64,000 bases of DNA from Crocinitomicaceae bacterium. Lineage in GTDB: Bacteria; Bacteroidota; Bacteroidia; Flavobacteriales_D; Crocinitomicaceae. The position numbers and the translations under genes were made by a program. The stretch is taken from NCBI GenBank assembly GCA_030830785.1, contig JAURMI010000013.1, positions 62,001-126,000 of the forward strand. The letters are read 5' to 3'. The notes beneath the pieces are model-generated. The model did no database searches, had not been told where the DNA came from, and saw nothing but the letters and a program-made list of their open reading frames with translations. Positions 45,364 through 54,416 of the stretch are shown piece by piece; the first letter of the stretch is position 1; each line of letters starts with the position of its first letter.

Positions 45364-47163
45364 TTAATATTTGTTGCGTTTTGATCCAAAATTTCTTTGG
45401 CGCTCAAAACCACCAGATCGCTTTGTATCAAAGCCACCTCTCTTTTCAAAACTTGGTTTTTTGGCACCACCAAATGAACCTGGTCCTTTTTTTGATCCTG
45501 CACCTCGACTAAATTTACGATCGCGACCACCGTCCGATGATCCTTTTGATGGTGCAGTTACTTCAATAGATACTTTATGGCCTTCAAATTCGTAACCATC
45601 AACTAACTTGAGTATTTTTTGCGTATGCGCTTCATCGGCTTCTACAAATGAAAAAGATGTCATGATATCGATGCGACCAATAGATTTGGATTTAAGGCTT
45701 GTTGCGTCGCAAATAATTCGGACCAATGCACCTGGATTTAATCCATCTCTTCTGCCTAAATTGACAAAGAAACGCGTCTTGCCTTCTTCACGTGCACGAG
45801 CAGAACGGTCGTTCTTTCGATCAGAATTGGCCTCCTTACTTGCAGCCGCATTAAGATCACCTGCGCGCTCATAATATTCGATAAAGCGATTAAATTCAGC
45901 CGATACAAATTTCTTTATGACCTCTTCTTTGCTCAAATTATCAAAAGATGCCAATATTTGTTCCATAAAAGGCGCAATATCTTCTTCCTTAACTTGCGTT
46001 GCAATGGTATTCTCTATGAGTTTATTGAGTTGGATTTCACAAATCTCAGCTGGATTTGGGATTTTTCCCTGAGTAAAAGTCATGCGCATCTGACGTTCTA
46101 TGGCTTTGATTTTGACATTTTCTCGGGTATTGACTAAAACTAATGATTGCCCAGTTTTTCCGGCACGTGCTGTACGTCCACTGCGGTGAGTATAATTCTC
46201 AATATCATCTGGCAAGTTATAATTTATTACATGGGTAATGTTATTGATATCCAGACCACGTGCAGCCACGTCTGTTGCAACAAGAATCTGAAGTTCTTTT
46301 GAACGAAAGCGCTCCATAACACGATCGCGCATTGCTTGTGTAAGGTCGCCGTGAAGGGGTTCAGCATTGTACCCATCTCTTGCCAGTTTCATGGCAACTG
46401 TGGCCGTTTCATTTTTGGTTCTACAAAAAATTAATCCATAAATATTCGGATTAAAATCTATTAGGCGTTTCACAGCATCATATCGATCGCGCTCTTTTAC
46501 AGCGTAGTAGATGTGCTCAATATTTTCATTACTCTGGTTTTTATGCCCAATGGAAACTTCTAATGGATCGTGCATGTAGGTGCGTGCTATGCGAGCAACC
46601 TCGTTGGGCATTGTAGCTGAAAATAACCACACATTTTTTTCTATCGGTGTCTGATCCAAAATGGCGTCAATATCCTCTTTAAAGCCCATATTGAGCATCT
46701 CGTCGGCCTCGTCCAATATAACATATTGAACTTCACCAAGCTGAACAACCTTTCTATTGATCAAATCCACCAAACGACCCGGCGTGGCCACTATAATTGA
46801 TGTTCCTTTCTTTACACTAGAAATTTGGGTCCGAATATCTGTTCCTCCATAAACGGCAGTTACGTTGCCTTGAAGGTATTTAGAATAAACTGTTAGATCT
46901 TTTGTTATTTGCAAACAAAGCTCTCTTGTGGGGCAAATAATGAGCCCTTGAGGAAGCCTTGCAGCATTGTTGATGTTATTAATTAAGGGCAAGCCAAAAG
47001 CTGCCGTTTTCCCTGTACCGGTCTGCGCCAGACCGACAAAATCACAATCTTCTCCTAATAGGTAAGGGATTGCTTGTTCTTGGATAGGGGTCGGTGCTTC
47101 AAAACCCAATTCTTTTAACGACTTCAGCACCTCGCTCCGTAATCCGAGCTCTTCAAATGTCAT
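45364..47163 (-). CDS. deaD: DEAD-box RNA helicase, DeaD/CsdA type with DbpA-like RNA-binding domain
   Basis: A 599-residue helicase. Q motif ([10 protein letters not shown]), Walker [19 protein letters not shown], and [10 protein letters not shown] are intact in residues 20-350. A DbpA-type RNA-recognition domain lies at about 465-540 ([19 protein letters not shown]), and the last 60 residues are a Gly/Arg/Lys-rich tail. This layout matches DeaD/CsdA, which aids ribosome assembly and mRNA unwinding in the cold. TACCTTTG on this strand (47193-47186) lies 23 bases before the ATG. Confidence 0.92.
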   Translation of the reverse strand: MTFEELGLRSEVLKSLKELGFEAPTPIQEQAIPYLLGEDCDFVGLAQTGTGKTAAFGLPLINNINNAARLPQGLIICPTRELCLQITKDLTVYSKYLQGNVTAVYGGTDIRTQISSVKKGTSIIVATPGRLVDLINRKVVQLGEVQYVILDEADEMLNMGFKEDIDAILDQTPIEKNVWLFSATMPNEVARIARTYMHDPLEVSIGHKNQSNENIEHIYYAVKERDRYDAVKRLIDFNPNIYGLIFCRTKNETATVAMKLARDGYNAEPLHGDLTQAMRDRVMERFRSKELQILVATDVAARGLDINNITHVINYNLPDDIENYTHRSGRTARAGKTGQSLVLVNTRENVKIKAIERQMRMTFTQGKIPNPAEICEIQLNKLIENTIATQVKEEDIAPFMEQILASFDNLSKEEVIKKFVSAEFNRFIEYYERAGDLNAAASKEANSDRKNDRSARAREEGKTRFFVNLGRRDGLNPGALVRIICDATSLKSKSIGRIDIMTSFSFVEADEAHTQKILKLVDGYEFEGHKVSIEVTAPSKGSSDGGRDRKFSRGAGSKKGPGSFGGAKKPSFEKRGGFDTKRSGGFERQRNFGSKRNKY

Positions 47164-47226
47164 GTATGTTTTTTTAAAATTCGTGCAAAGGTACGCATAT
47201 AAAAAGGATTTCGTGATAATAAGTAC

Positions 47227-47253
47227 TTGCTTACGGTTATTTTTCTAATTTTG
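47227..47253 (+). promoter_or_regulatory. Promoter of the DUF5606 gene
   Basis: TTG (47227-47229), 16-base spacer, TAATTTTG (47246-47253). This places transcription downstream of the first codons of the open frame and supports translation from ATG 47275. Confidence 0.6.
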
Positions 47254-47274
47254 ACAACTCAAAATAAAATTCGT

Positions 47275-47817
47275 ATGATGAAACTAAGCGGGATTATTTC
47301 TATTTCAGGGCGCCCTGGTTTATTTAAAGTTATTACTCAAGGTAAGAATAGTGTTATTGTCGAATCGATGATAGATAAAAAGCGTTTTCCGGCTTATTCC
47401 TCAGAACGTATTTCTGCACTAGATGATATTAGTGTATTTACCATAGAAGAGGATATTAAGCTAAATGAAATCTTTGAAAAAATGCTCCCTTTCTATCCTA
47501 CTGAAGCCCCTTCGCACAAATCAGATATAAAAGAATTAGAGGCAGCATTAGCACAATTTTTACCCAATTGGGATCGCGATCGTGTCTACCCTTCAGACGT
47601 AAGAAAAATATTTCAATGGTATAATCTTTTGATTAATGCAGGTGTTTTTAAAACCCATGAAGAGGAAAATACTTTAAAATCAAAAGAAGTAAAAACAGCA
47701 AAAGCCAAAAACACAAAGCTGGCTAGCTCAAAAAGCAAACCCACGGCTAAAGTTGCCAAACCTGCTGCTGCAAAGAAACCAGTTGCAGTGAAAACAGGTT
47801 CATCTCGGGGTAAGTAA
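47275..47817 (+). CDS. DUF5606 family protein with lysine/alanine-rich tail
   Basis: A 180-residue Bacteroidota-specific protein. The N-terminal DUF5606 domain (about 1-130) has MKLSGIISISGRPGLFKV and VFTIEEDIKLNEIFEKM. The last 45 residues are Lys/Ala-rich with PTAKVAKPAAAKK-like repeats, similar to histone H1-type tails, suggesting nucleic-acid contact. Two adjacent ATGs (47275, 47278) are possible; the longer is given. Function unknown. It ends one base before the M3 peptidase start. Confidence 0.8.
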   Translation: MMKLSGIISISGRPGLFKVITQGKNSVIVESMIDKKRFPAYSSERISALDDISVFTIEEDIKLNEIFEKMLPFYPTEAPSHKSDIKELEAALAQFLPNWDRDRVYPSDVRKIFQWYNLLINAGVFKTHEEENTLKSKEVKTAKAKNTKLASSKSKPTAKVAKPAAAKKPVAVKTGSSRGK

Positions 47818-47818
47818 A

Positions 47819-49525
47819 ATGATTATAAAAAAACCAACGCGAAAGTTTATACCGAAGGTATTTGCAATTGGCGATTTTAAGCATTTAAAAAGTTATTACG
47901 ATGATTTACTTCAAAGAGAGGTAAAAACTGTGGAAGCTTTTGATAAATGGCTTGCAGATCGATCAGAATTAGAAGCCGTTTTAGAGGAAGATTTGGCATG
48001 GCGTTACATTAAAATGAGTATTGATACTGCCGATGAAAAACACAGAGAAGCATATTCCCAATTTGTTACGCAAATTCAACCCAATTTAGCGCCTTTAGAA
48101 GATAAGCTGAATCAAAAAATGATGGGGCTCCCATTTATTAAAAGCAAATCAGACCCTGCGCACCAGATTTATTTTCGTTCAATCGGAACAGCATTAAAAA
48201 TTTACAGGACTGAAAACATTGAAATTGAAGCTGCCTTAAATGAAGAGGCACAACAATTTGGCGCCATTAGTGCTGCTCAAAGCATTACCCATCGAGACCA
48301 GACGCTCACCATGCAACAAGCTGCTTTGTTGCTCAAAGAACAAGACGAGCACCTGCGTAAGGAGATTTTTGAGAAAATGGCCCAGGTTAGAAGGAGAGAC
48401 AAAGATCAATTAGATGATTTATTTACTTCTTTGATAAAAAAACGGCACCAACTGGCCCTTAATGCTGGCTTTGGCAATTTTCGGGATTATAAGTTTTTGG
48501 CAATGGGCCGATTTGACTACAGCAAAGAGGATTGTTTTGCCTTCCATAAAGCCATAAAAGAGCACATTGTACCGTTGGTTAAGACAATTCAAGAAAACAA
48601 ATTATCCCTTTTAGGCAAGGAAAAATTTAAACCCTGGGATTTGGATGTTGATCCTGAGGGCAAGGCTGCCCTAAAACCATTTGAAAATGGCAATCAAATG
48701 CTTAAGGGTACCATTGCAATGTTTCAAAGAATTGATCCTTATTTTGGCCAGTGTTTAAAAATCATGGATGAACTTGGGCACCTTGATCTCGATTCAAAAT
48801 CAGGTAAGGCACCGGGAGGTTATAATTATCCACTTTACGAAATAGGTGTGCCCTTTATTTTTATGAATGCCGTTGGTTCGCAACGAGACCTCGAAACTAT
48901 GGTGCACGAAGGAGGCCATGCCATTCATTCTTTCTTAAGTAGAGACCTCGCATTAACAGCTTTTAAAAATATCCCTTCTGAAGTGGCAGAATTGGCCTCT
49001 ATGTCAATGGAATTACTCAGCATGCCTCAATGGTCAGAATTTTACAACGAGCAAGATCACAAACGCGCTATGCGTGAACAACTCGAAGGCACGCTAAAAG
49101 TGCTTCCTTGGATTGCTCAAATTGATGCCTTCCAGCATTGGATTTATGAAAATCCGGACCACACCATTGATCAAAGAACAGCATATTGGCGACAGCTTTC
49201 TAAAGATTTTGGCACAGGACTCACCGATTGGGATTCCTATGAAGACCTTATGGAAAGTTCTTGGCAACGCCAATTACATCTATTTGAAGTACCATTTTAT
49301 TACATTGAATATGGAATTGCCCAGTTAGGTGCATTGGGCGTGTGGAAAAATAGCTTAGAAAATTATGGGCTTGCCATAGAAAATTATAAAAAAGCCTTGG
49401 CCTTGGGTTACTCGCAGCCCATGAATGTGATTTATGAAACTGCGGGTGTTCCATTTGATTTTTCATCTGATCGTTTGCAAACACTTTGCGTTTTAATCAA
49501 TGAAGAATTAGAAAAATTGAATTAG
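47819..49525 (+). CDS. M3 family oligoendopeptidase (PepF-like)
   Basis: A 568-residue cytoplasmic zinc peptidase. The zinc site is H363-E364-x-x-H367 in MVHEGGHAIHSF, followed by the downstream Glu in NIPSEVAE. The C-terminal helical segment has YGIAQLGALGVW, typical of the family. Such enzymes cut short peptides of about 6-20 residues. No signal peptide. It is co-transcribed with DUF5606. Confidence 0.9.
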   Translation: MIIKKPTRKFIPKVFAIGDFKHLKSYYDDLLQREVKTVEAFDKWLADRSELEAVLEEDLAWRYIKMSIDTADEKHREAYSQFVTQIQPNLAPLEDKLNQKMMGLPFIKSKSDPAHQIYFRSIGTALKIYRTENIEIEAALNEEAQQFGAISAAQSITHRDQTLTMQQAALLLKEQDEHLRKEIFEKMAQVRRRDKDQLDDLFTSLIKKRHQLALNAGFGNFRDYKFLAMGRFDYSKEDCFAFHKAIKEHIVPLVKTIQENKLSLLGKEKFKPWDLDVDPEGKAALKPFENGNQMLKGTIAMFQRIDPYFGQCLKIMDELGHLDLDSKSGKAPGGYNYPLYEIGVPFIFMNAVGSQRDLETMVHEGGHAIHSFLSRDLALTAFKNIPSEVAELASMSMELLSMPQWSEFYNEQDHKRAMREQLEGTLKVLPWIAQIDAFQHWIYENPDHTIDQRTAYWRQLSKDFGTGLTDWDSYEDLMESSWQRQLHLFEVPFYYIEYGIAQLGALGVWKNSLENYGLAIENYKKALALGYSQPMNVIYETAGVPFDFSSDRLQTLCVLINEELEKLN

Positions 49526-49561
49526 AATATAATTGAGCATATGAAAAAATAATTTTCTGCT

Positions 49562-49569
49562 TATATTTG
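49562..49569 (+). promoter_or_regulatory. -7 box of the tRNA-Met gene
   Basis: TATATTTG at 49562-49569, 11 bases before the mature tRNA. A TTG at 49533-49535 is 26 bases further upstream, longer than usual spacing. Confidence 0.45.
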
Positions 49570-49580
49570 CAGCCGCACAT

Positions 49581-49654
49581 GGCGAGATAGCTCAGTTGGT
49601 TAGAGCGTAGGATTCATAACCCTAAGGTCCCGAGTTCAACTCTCGGTCTCGCTA
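49581..49654 (+). tRNA. tRNA-Met (CAU), probably elongator
   Basis: A full cloverleaf is readable: acceptor GGCGAGA/TCTCGCT, D-arm GCTC/GAGC, anticodon loop TTCATAA with CAU at 49615-49617, T-arm CCGAG-TTCAACT-CTCGG, discriminator A at 49654; CCA is not encoded. It lacks the initiator hallmarks (C1xA72 mismatch and three GC pairs in the anticodon stem). Pairs 4-69 and 5-68 are G-C and A-T, not the C-G pairs expected of lysidine-modified tRNA-Ile2, so elongator Met is preferred. Oddities: the first pair is G-U, and pair 31-39 is an A-C mismatch. Confidence 0.9.
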
Positions 49655-49657
49655 CTT

Positions 49658-49685
49658 AAAGCCCAGTTTTCACTGGGCTTTTTTT
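49658..49685 (+). terminator. Intrinsic terminator after tRNA-Met
   Basis: A 10-bp stem AAAGCCCAGT / ACTGGGCTTT (49658-49667 with 49672-49681), loop TTTC, T run to 49685. Confidence 0.9.
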
Positions 49686-49793
49686 ATTTCAAATTGTGCA
49701 TTTGCGAAATTCGCAAGACAGTGCCTTTCGCATGGTTAAATTCATTTTTACTAATGCTTGTTTTAAGCCTACCTTTGAATCAAATTAGAACCT

Positions 49794-50270
49794 ATGAAAA
49801 AATTTATTCTCTTAACTGCGTTTCTTGTATTTTTGACAGAGGGTGTCTCGGCTCAAACGAATGCTGATCGTACTTATTTAGAAATCAATGGTGGTCTAGC
49901 TAAGACATTTGTTGGGTTTGATTATTTTCCCGGGGTATCGTTTCTCATAGGTAAACAGAAATTCATAGCGCCTCAAACCTTTTTGGAATACCAAGTTGGC
50001 CTAGCCCTTCCTTCAATAGCCACAGCCAAAATTGGTATTGGCTACCAAGGAGAAAAAATTGGCATCAGTACTGGTGTAAGGATATTTCCAAGTTATATTT
50101 ATGGACAAATGCATACCAAGACCAATAAAGGTCAAGTGAGCATCTCCTTTGAAAAATCTCCATTTAGTAACGCAAATTTTGAAATTGGCCCGTCGTTTGG
50201 CACCAGCCATATTTTTACCATAGGTTACCAATGGCATATTGGCAAAAGTCGGGCATTGAATAGAAGTTGA
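49794..50270 (+). CDS. Small secreted/outer-membrane protein, function unknown
   Basis: A 158-residue protein with a clear signal peptide (MKKFILLTAFLVFL ... GVSAQ). The mature part has alternating aromatic and Gly-rich strands and ends FTIGYQWHIGKSR, like a small beta-barrel. No known family recognised. It stands alone between a tRNA terminator and the next plus-strand genes. Confidence 0.65.
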   Translation: MKKFILLTAFLVFLTEGVSAQTNADRTYLEINGGLAKTFVGFDYFPGVSFLIGKQKFIAPQTFLEYQVGLALPSIATAKIGIGYQGEKIGISTGVRIFPSYIYGQMHTKTNKGQVSISFEKSPFSNANFEIGPSFGTSHIFTIGYQWHIGKSRALNRS

Positions 50271-50405
50271 TAGCCCCTTAAATTTTTAAGAAGGATGCTA
50301 AGGATGCTTTTAAATAGGATTCAATTTAAGTCTATCATATCTTTATGTCTATAAATAGCATTAGGACCCCATAGACACATCAATATTATTTCTACATTTA
50401 AGCAA

Positions 50406-51170
50406 ATGTTGAAATACTCACTGATAATTTCATTTTGCTTACTTGGTTTTACAAGTAAAATCCAAACAGATGAAGTGAAATCATTTGAACTGGGTTCAAG
50501 ATTATGCAAAGTCATAATTAAAGGGGAATCAGAAAATGAAGCCATCTTTGTTTCGCTACATGACAATGAAAACACTTCGGTCATTGCATTTAAAGAAGTT
50601 AGTGAACAAATAAATAGGCCGATTTTGATAGAATTACAACAAAATGGTGGGCGAAATTTAAAATATGGGTTTAATGGAAAAGATTATTTGATCGATCCAA
50701 ATAGAATTTTTTCAGAAATTGGATTGGAAAACTCATTGAAAAAGAACAATAATACCTATCCAAAAGAAATTATAGCGCCAATTAAAGATTTTGCTTCAAA
50801 GTTATTAGCCATAATCCTACCTAAAAGTAGGCTCAACTATATTGTTGCAATTCATAATAACTCCAATGACAATTTTTCTGTTAGATACTACGCCCATAGT
50901 TCGATTGCTGAAAAAACCTACATAAACCCCAATGAAGATGTCGATGATTTTTTTTATGTGACCGAGCGCTCAGACTTTGAATTTTTTAAGTCTAAAAAAA
51001 GGAATGTGATATTACAAAGTAAAAATGTTTTCGATGATGGATCCTTATCCGTATATTGTGGTCGTAATAATTTACCTTACATAAATATTGAAGCCCAAGA
51101 TGGCCATAAGGAAGTTCAAAAACAAATGATAAAAGAAGCTTATTTTTTAATTAAATCTAAACAACCATGA
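50406..51170 (+). CDS. Putative secreted M14-like zinc hydrolase
   Basis: A 254-residue protein, possibly exported through a short N-terminal hydrophobic segment (residues 3-16), that I cannot assign with certainty. The spacing of SLHDNEN (H52, E55), LIDPNRIF (D97, N99, R100) and VAIHNNSN (H150) matches the HxxE ... D-x-N-R-x-F ... H pattern of M14 carboxypeptidases and AstE-like deacylases, where the two His and Glu bind zinc and Asn-Arg bind the substrate carboxylate. A general-base Glu toward the C-terminus may be one of several candidates (E184 or E187 region). The gene overlaps the next by four bases. The fold assignment is inference. Confidence 0.5.
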   Translation: MLKYSLIISFCLLGFTSKIQTDEVKSFELGSRLCKVIIKGESENEAIFVSLHDNENTSVIAFKEVSEQINRPILIELQQNGGRNLKYGFNGKDYLIDPNRIFSEIGLENSLKKNNNTYPKEIIAPIKDFASKLLAIILPKSRLNYIVAIHNNSNDNFSVRYYAHSSIAEKTYINPNEDVDDFFYVTERSDFEFFKSKKRNVILQSKNVFDDGSLSVYCGRNNLPYINIEAQDGHKEVQKQMIKEAYFLIKSKQP

Positions 51171-51529
51171 AATTCACAATTTTTACTTTTCTATTATTTT
51201 TTATACCCTTTGGATTCAAGGCACAAAGCAAAACTTATTATGGTGAGCTTGCTGGAAATGATATAAAAGGAACCTTGACTTTTAATAAGGATGAAACCGT
51301 TTCTGGAAGTTACTATTACACATCGAGTCCTAGCCGTGTTTACAAAATAACCGGTACTAATTTTGTTCAGGGAGAAATTGAAATGAACGTTTATTATGCG
51401 GGTAGGCGTGTAAGTAGTGGCACAATTACTAAAACCTTAACTGAGTCTTATGTCATTTGGGAGGGTGAGCTTTGGCTTGAAGATAGCAATGGAGAAAATA
51501 GATATTTTATTTTCAAGCGCCATCTTTAA
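51167..51529 (+). CDS. Small secreted protein, function unknown
   Basis: A 120-residue protein with a signal peptide ending near GFKAQ. The mature part looks all-beta (YYGELAGNDIKGTLTFNKDE, GSYYYTSS) and resembles single-domain beta-sandwich envelope proteins. It overlaps the putative M14-like gene (ATGA), so the two are co-expressed and may be partners. No motif indicates a function. Confidence 0.6.
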   Translation: MKFTIFTFLLFFIPFGFKAQSKTYYGELAGNDIKGTLTFNKDETVSGSYYYTSSPSRVYKITGTNFVQGEIEMNVYYAGRRVSSGTITKTLTESYVIWEGELWLEDSNGENRYFIFKRHL

Positions 51530-51545
51530 GAAAATCAAAAACAGC

Positions 51546-53015
51546 TTATAATCCAGGATAATCCTCCTTTACACAACGCGCCACAATTTTTGCACTATTG
51601 ATGGCCAGTGGTATGCCACCGCCGGGGTGCACAGTTACACCGGCAAAATATAAACCTTTGAGTTGCTTTGAGAAATTTGGATGCCTTAAAAAAGCAGCAA
51701 ATTTATTGTTCGAGGCATTACCATAAATTGAACCTTGTTTGCCACTGTATTTAGCGTCAATCAAACGCGGTTCATTGATTTGTTCTAATTCGATAAGTGG
51801 TTCAATTTGTGTGTGCAAAGCTTTAGACAGCTTATGAACAATTCGTTTTCTGAGCAGTTGTATTTCACTATCCCAATCTTGGCCCACATCGATGGGAGCA
51901 TTCACCATTACAAACCAATTTTCTTTTCCCTCTGGCGCGTCAGTAGTTTCGACTTTTGAACTAATATGAACATATATGGTAGGGTCATCAAAAAGCGTTT
52001 TGGTTTCAAAAATGGCCTTGAATTCTTCTTTATAATTTTCGGCAAAAAAGATATTGTGTACCCCAAGCTGATCAAAGCACTTATTGATACCCCAATAAAA
52101 AACCACTGCAGAGCTAGATTTTTCCTGTTTGAGTAAGCGCCTTGGCGCTTTTAAATGTGGTAATAATTTCTCATAAGTATAATGGATATCCATATTAGAT
52201 ACCACGATGTCAAAAGTGTAGGAATTCTTTAGAGTTTGCAAACCCACAACTCTTTGATTGCGGTGCTGTATGCTTGTTACGCGCTCATTGGTATAAAACC
52301 GCACACCATGCGCTGCAGCCAATTCATGCGCTCTTTTAGTAATCTGCGCCATTCCACCTTTAGGAAGCGCAGGCCCAAGGTTAAATTCGAGTTGAGAAAT
52401 AATGTTCAACATGGCTGGTGCGGCATATGGAGAGCTTCCATTGTAGGTAGCAAGCCGATCAAAAATTTGAATGGTCTTTGGATTAACAAAATATCTTTTA
52501 TTCTGTTGGTGCATAGTTTGGTGCAAACCATATTTAAACAATCGACCCAATGCGCTCAAAAGCGGCTTAGAAATTAAATGACGCCAACGATGCAAAGAAA
52601 TTTTAATAAAAACAGGATAGATGGCCCTATAATTTTTTTCTACACGATTTAAATAACCTGTTACAGCACTTCGGTTTTCATTCAATTCATTTACTAGCGT
52701 ATTGCCTACACGCTCTTTTTGGGTGGGCATTTTTATTTGGCTGCCATCGTTAAAGAAATATCGACAAGATTCATCTAGAAGATGATATTCAAAAATGACA
52801 TTTTGATCGAGCCCTTTTAGCAAGTCTAACAATAATTCTGGCTCAGTAAATACGGACGGCCCCATATCAAAACGAAAACCTTCAAGACGCTCTTCAACAA
52901 TTTTTCCGCCAATTTGATCATTTGCCTCAAAGACACTTACTTCAAGTCCTAGTTTTCTTAACTCTATTGCCGTTGCAAGCGCTCCAATTCCAGAACCAAT
53001 AATACCGACCTTCAT
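51546..53015 (-). CDS. crtI: CrtI-type carotenoid desaturase (phytoene desaturase family)
   Basis: A 489-residue FAD-dependent oxidoreductase. The N-terminal dinucleotide fold is IGSGIGALATAIELRKLG; the C-terminal FAD motif is FAGVTVHPGGGIPLAINSAK. Middle sections DMGPSVFTEPELL and KGGMAQITKRAHEL fit CrtI/CrtN/CrtD enzymes, which introduce double bonds or act on terminal carotenoid carbons. Which reaction is catalysed cannot be told; no crtB or crtY is adjacent. The start is ATG 53015 (53021 is also possible). Confidence 0.85.
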   Translation of the reverse strand: MKVGIIGSGIGALATAIELRKLGLEVSVFEANDQIGGKIVEERLEGFRFDMGPSVFTEPELLLDLLKGLDQNVIFEYHLLDESCRYFFNDGSQIKMPTQKERVGNTLVNELNENRSAVTGYLNRVEKNYRAIYPVFIKISLHRWRHLISKPLLSALGRLFKYGLHQTMHQQNKRYFVNPKTIQIFDRLATYNGSSPYAAPAMLNIISQLEFNLGPALPKGGMAQITKRAHELAAAHGVRFYTNERVTSIQHRNQRVVGLQTLKNSYTFDIVVSNMDIHYTYEKLLPHLKAPRRLLKQEKSSSAVVFYWGINKCFDQLGVHNIFFAENYKEEFKAIFETKTLFDDPTIYVHISSKVETTDAPEGKENWFVMVNAPIDVGQDWDSEIQLLRKRIVHKLSKALHTQIEPLIELEQINEPRLIDAKYSGKQGSIYGNASNNKFAAFLRHPNFSKQLKGLYFAGVTVHPGGGIPLAINSAKIVARCVKEDYPGL

Positions 53016-53139
53016 ACGCATAGTACAAATTTGTGTTAAAAATGTTCCCAAAGTCTAATATTGACGGGCTTTTTACGTGGCTTTATCAACAAAATTGCTG
53101 TTTTTTCAACATTTTAGCACATTTTTATTACTCAAACCG

Positions 53140-53168
53140 TTGTGCGCATTGATATTCAGATATATTTG
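53140..53168 (+). promoter_or_regulatory. Promoter of the HU gene
   Basis: TTG (53140-53142), 18-base spacer, TATATTTG (53161-53168). This is among the best matches to the Bacteroidota -33/-7 consensus in the window. The leader before the HU ATG is about 35 bases. Confidence 0.65.
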
Positions 53169-53208
53169 TTCCGATAATTAATTATTAACAAATTAAAACT
53201 AACTTATT

Positions 53209-53481
53209 ATGAACAAGGCGGAATTAATTGACGCAATGGCTGCATCTGCAGGATTGTCAAAAGCTGATGCAAAACGTGCATTAGACGGATTTGTAAGCGC
53301 AACTACAGGCGCATTGTCTAAAGGAGAATCTATTTCTTTAGTAGGTTTTGGATCTTTCGGTATTTCTAGAAGAAATGCACGCAATGGTCGCAACCCTAAG
53401 ACAGGTGCAGTTATCAAAATTGCTGCTAAAAACACAGTTCGCTTCAAGGCTGGTGCAGACCTTTCTAAAAGTGTAAACTAA
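53209..53481 (+). CDS. HU family DNA-binding protein
   Basis: A 90-residue nucleoid protein. It starts MNKAELIDAMAASAGLSKADA and has the DNA-binding arm core GFGSFGISRRNARNGRNPKTG, with the intercalating Pro. Length is standard for HU/IHF. It is monocistronic, with its own promoter and terminator, as expected for an abundant protein. Confidence 0.95.
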   Translation: MNKAELIDAMAASAGLSKADAKRALDGFVSATTGALSKGESISLVGFGSFGISRRNARNGRNPKTGAVIKIAAKNTVRFKAGADLSKSVN

Positions 53482-53500
53482 TTCAGAATTTCTGAAATTG

Positions 53501-53530
53501 AAAAGGCCGTCTGTTTAGACGGCCTTTTTT
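53501..53530 (+). terminator. Intrinsic terminator after HU
   Basis: A 12-bp stem AAAAGGCCGTCT / AGACGGCCTTTT (53501-53512 with 53517-53528), loop GTTT, T tail. It may also work weakly for the convergent short-chain dehydrogenase gene. Confidence 0.9.
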
Positions 53531-53546
53531 TTATTTCATTAATTTT

Positions 53547-54350
53547 TCAAGTAGCAGGTTGTTTAGGTATTATCTTCCAAAATAATTTTGGGAAAAACCG
53601 TTTGAGGTGCACTGCAATTAATTCTTTTCTACCAATAAGCACTTCTCTTTTTTTCTTGTGCAAGGCATGAAGCATGAATTGAACACACTGCTCAACTGGC
53701 ATTCCAGCTGATTGATTGTGATCCATGATGCCATGGGCTTGCCCCTGGGCTGTAAGGGCACTTAAGGAGATCGGCGTATTGATTTTTCCAGGAAATACAA
53801 GTGTCACATGAACTCCATTTGGAGCTTCTTCCATCGACAAACTTTCATAATATCCAACTAATGCTGATTTTGAAGCGCTATAAATGGACCGCAAATGGAA
53901 TCCAAATTTACCAGCAATGCTGCTAACAATAAGGAATTGACCGCTTCTTTGTTTTCTAAAAATGGGCAACACGGCTTTAGCTAAGGCAATATTTCCGAAA
54001 AAATTGACTTCCATCAGCTGCCTATTAACCTCCATTGAAGACTCATAAGCACTGGCTCTTTGAGATACGCCACCGTTATTAATTAAGATATCTATACGCT
54101 GATATTTTTCCATTATTTGTGAGATTTTATCACCTAGGTTCGAAAGATTTGCTAAATCTAGAGGAAAAACCATGTGTTGGTTATGATTCTCTAATTTATC
54201 CTGTAGCGCGTTTAGTTTATCCTCGTTGCGTGCAGACAAGATAAGTTTGGCACCCGCTCTGGCTAATTGTATGGCAAGTTCTTCACCGATACCTGATGAA
54301 GCACCTGTAATCCAGATGACTTTATTTTGGAAATAATCTCTGTATTTCAT
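53547..54350 (-). CDS. Short-chain dehydrogenase/reductase
   Basis: A 267-residue classical SDR. Cofactor motif [16 protein letters not shown] in [10 protein letters not shown], catalytic Ser in VSSIAGKFG, and Tyr-Lys in [10 protein letters not shown]. The basic patch after the cofactor loop (SARNEDK) suggests NADP(H). Substrate unknown; the DHRS7-like sequence around [10 protein letters not shown] hints at a lipid or steroid-like substrate, but weakly. TATCTTTG on this strand (54362-54355) ends 5 bases before the ATG. Confidence 0.88.
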   Translation of the reverse strand: MKYRDYFQNKVIWITGASSGIGEELAIQLARAGAKLILSARNEDKLNALQDKLENHNQHMVFPLDLANLSNLGDKISQIMEKYQRIDILINNGGVSQRASAYESSMEVNRQLMEVNFFGNIALAKAVLPIFRKQRSGQFLIVSSIAGKFGFHLRSIYSASKSALVGYYESLSMEEAPNGVHVTLVFPGKINTPISLSALTAQGQAHGIMDHNQSAGMPVEQCVQFMLHALHKKKREVLIGRKELIAVHLKRFFPKLFWKIIPKQPAT

Positions 54351-54416
54351 TACTCAAAGATAAAAGTTTCATTGGGCGCATTAACACGAATTATTAATTT
54401 AGAGGAAAATTTAAAT

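Noticed and set aside
50292..50309. A 9-base direct repeat, AAGGATGCT twice
   Set aside because: Two short copies without flanking inverted repeats or a neighbouring recombinase; chance is sufficient.
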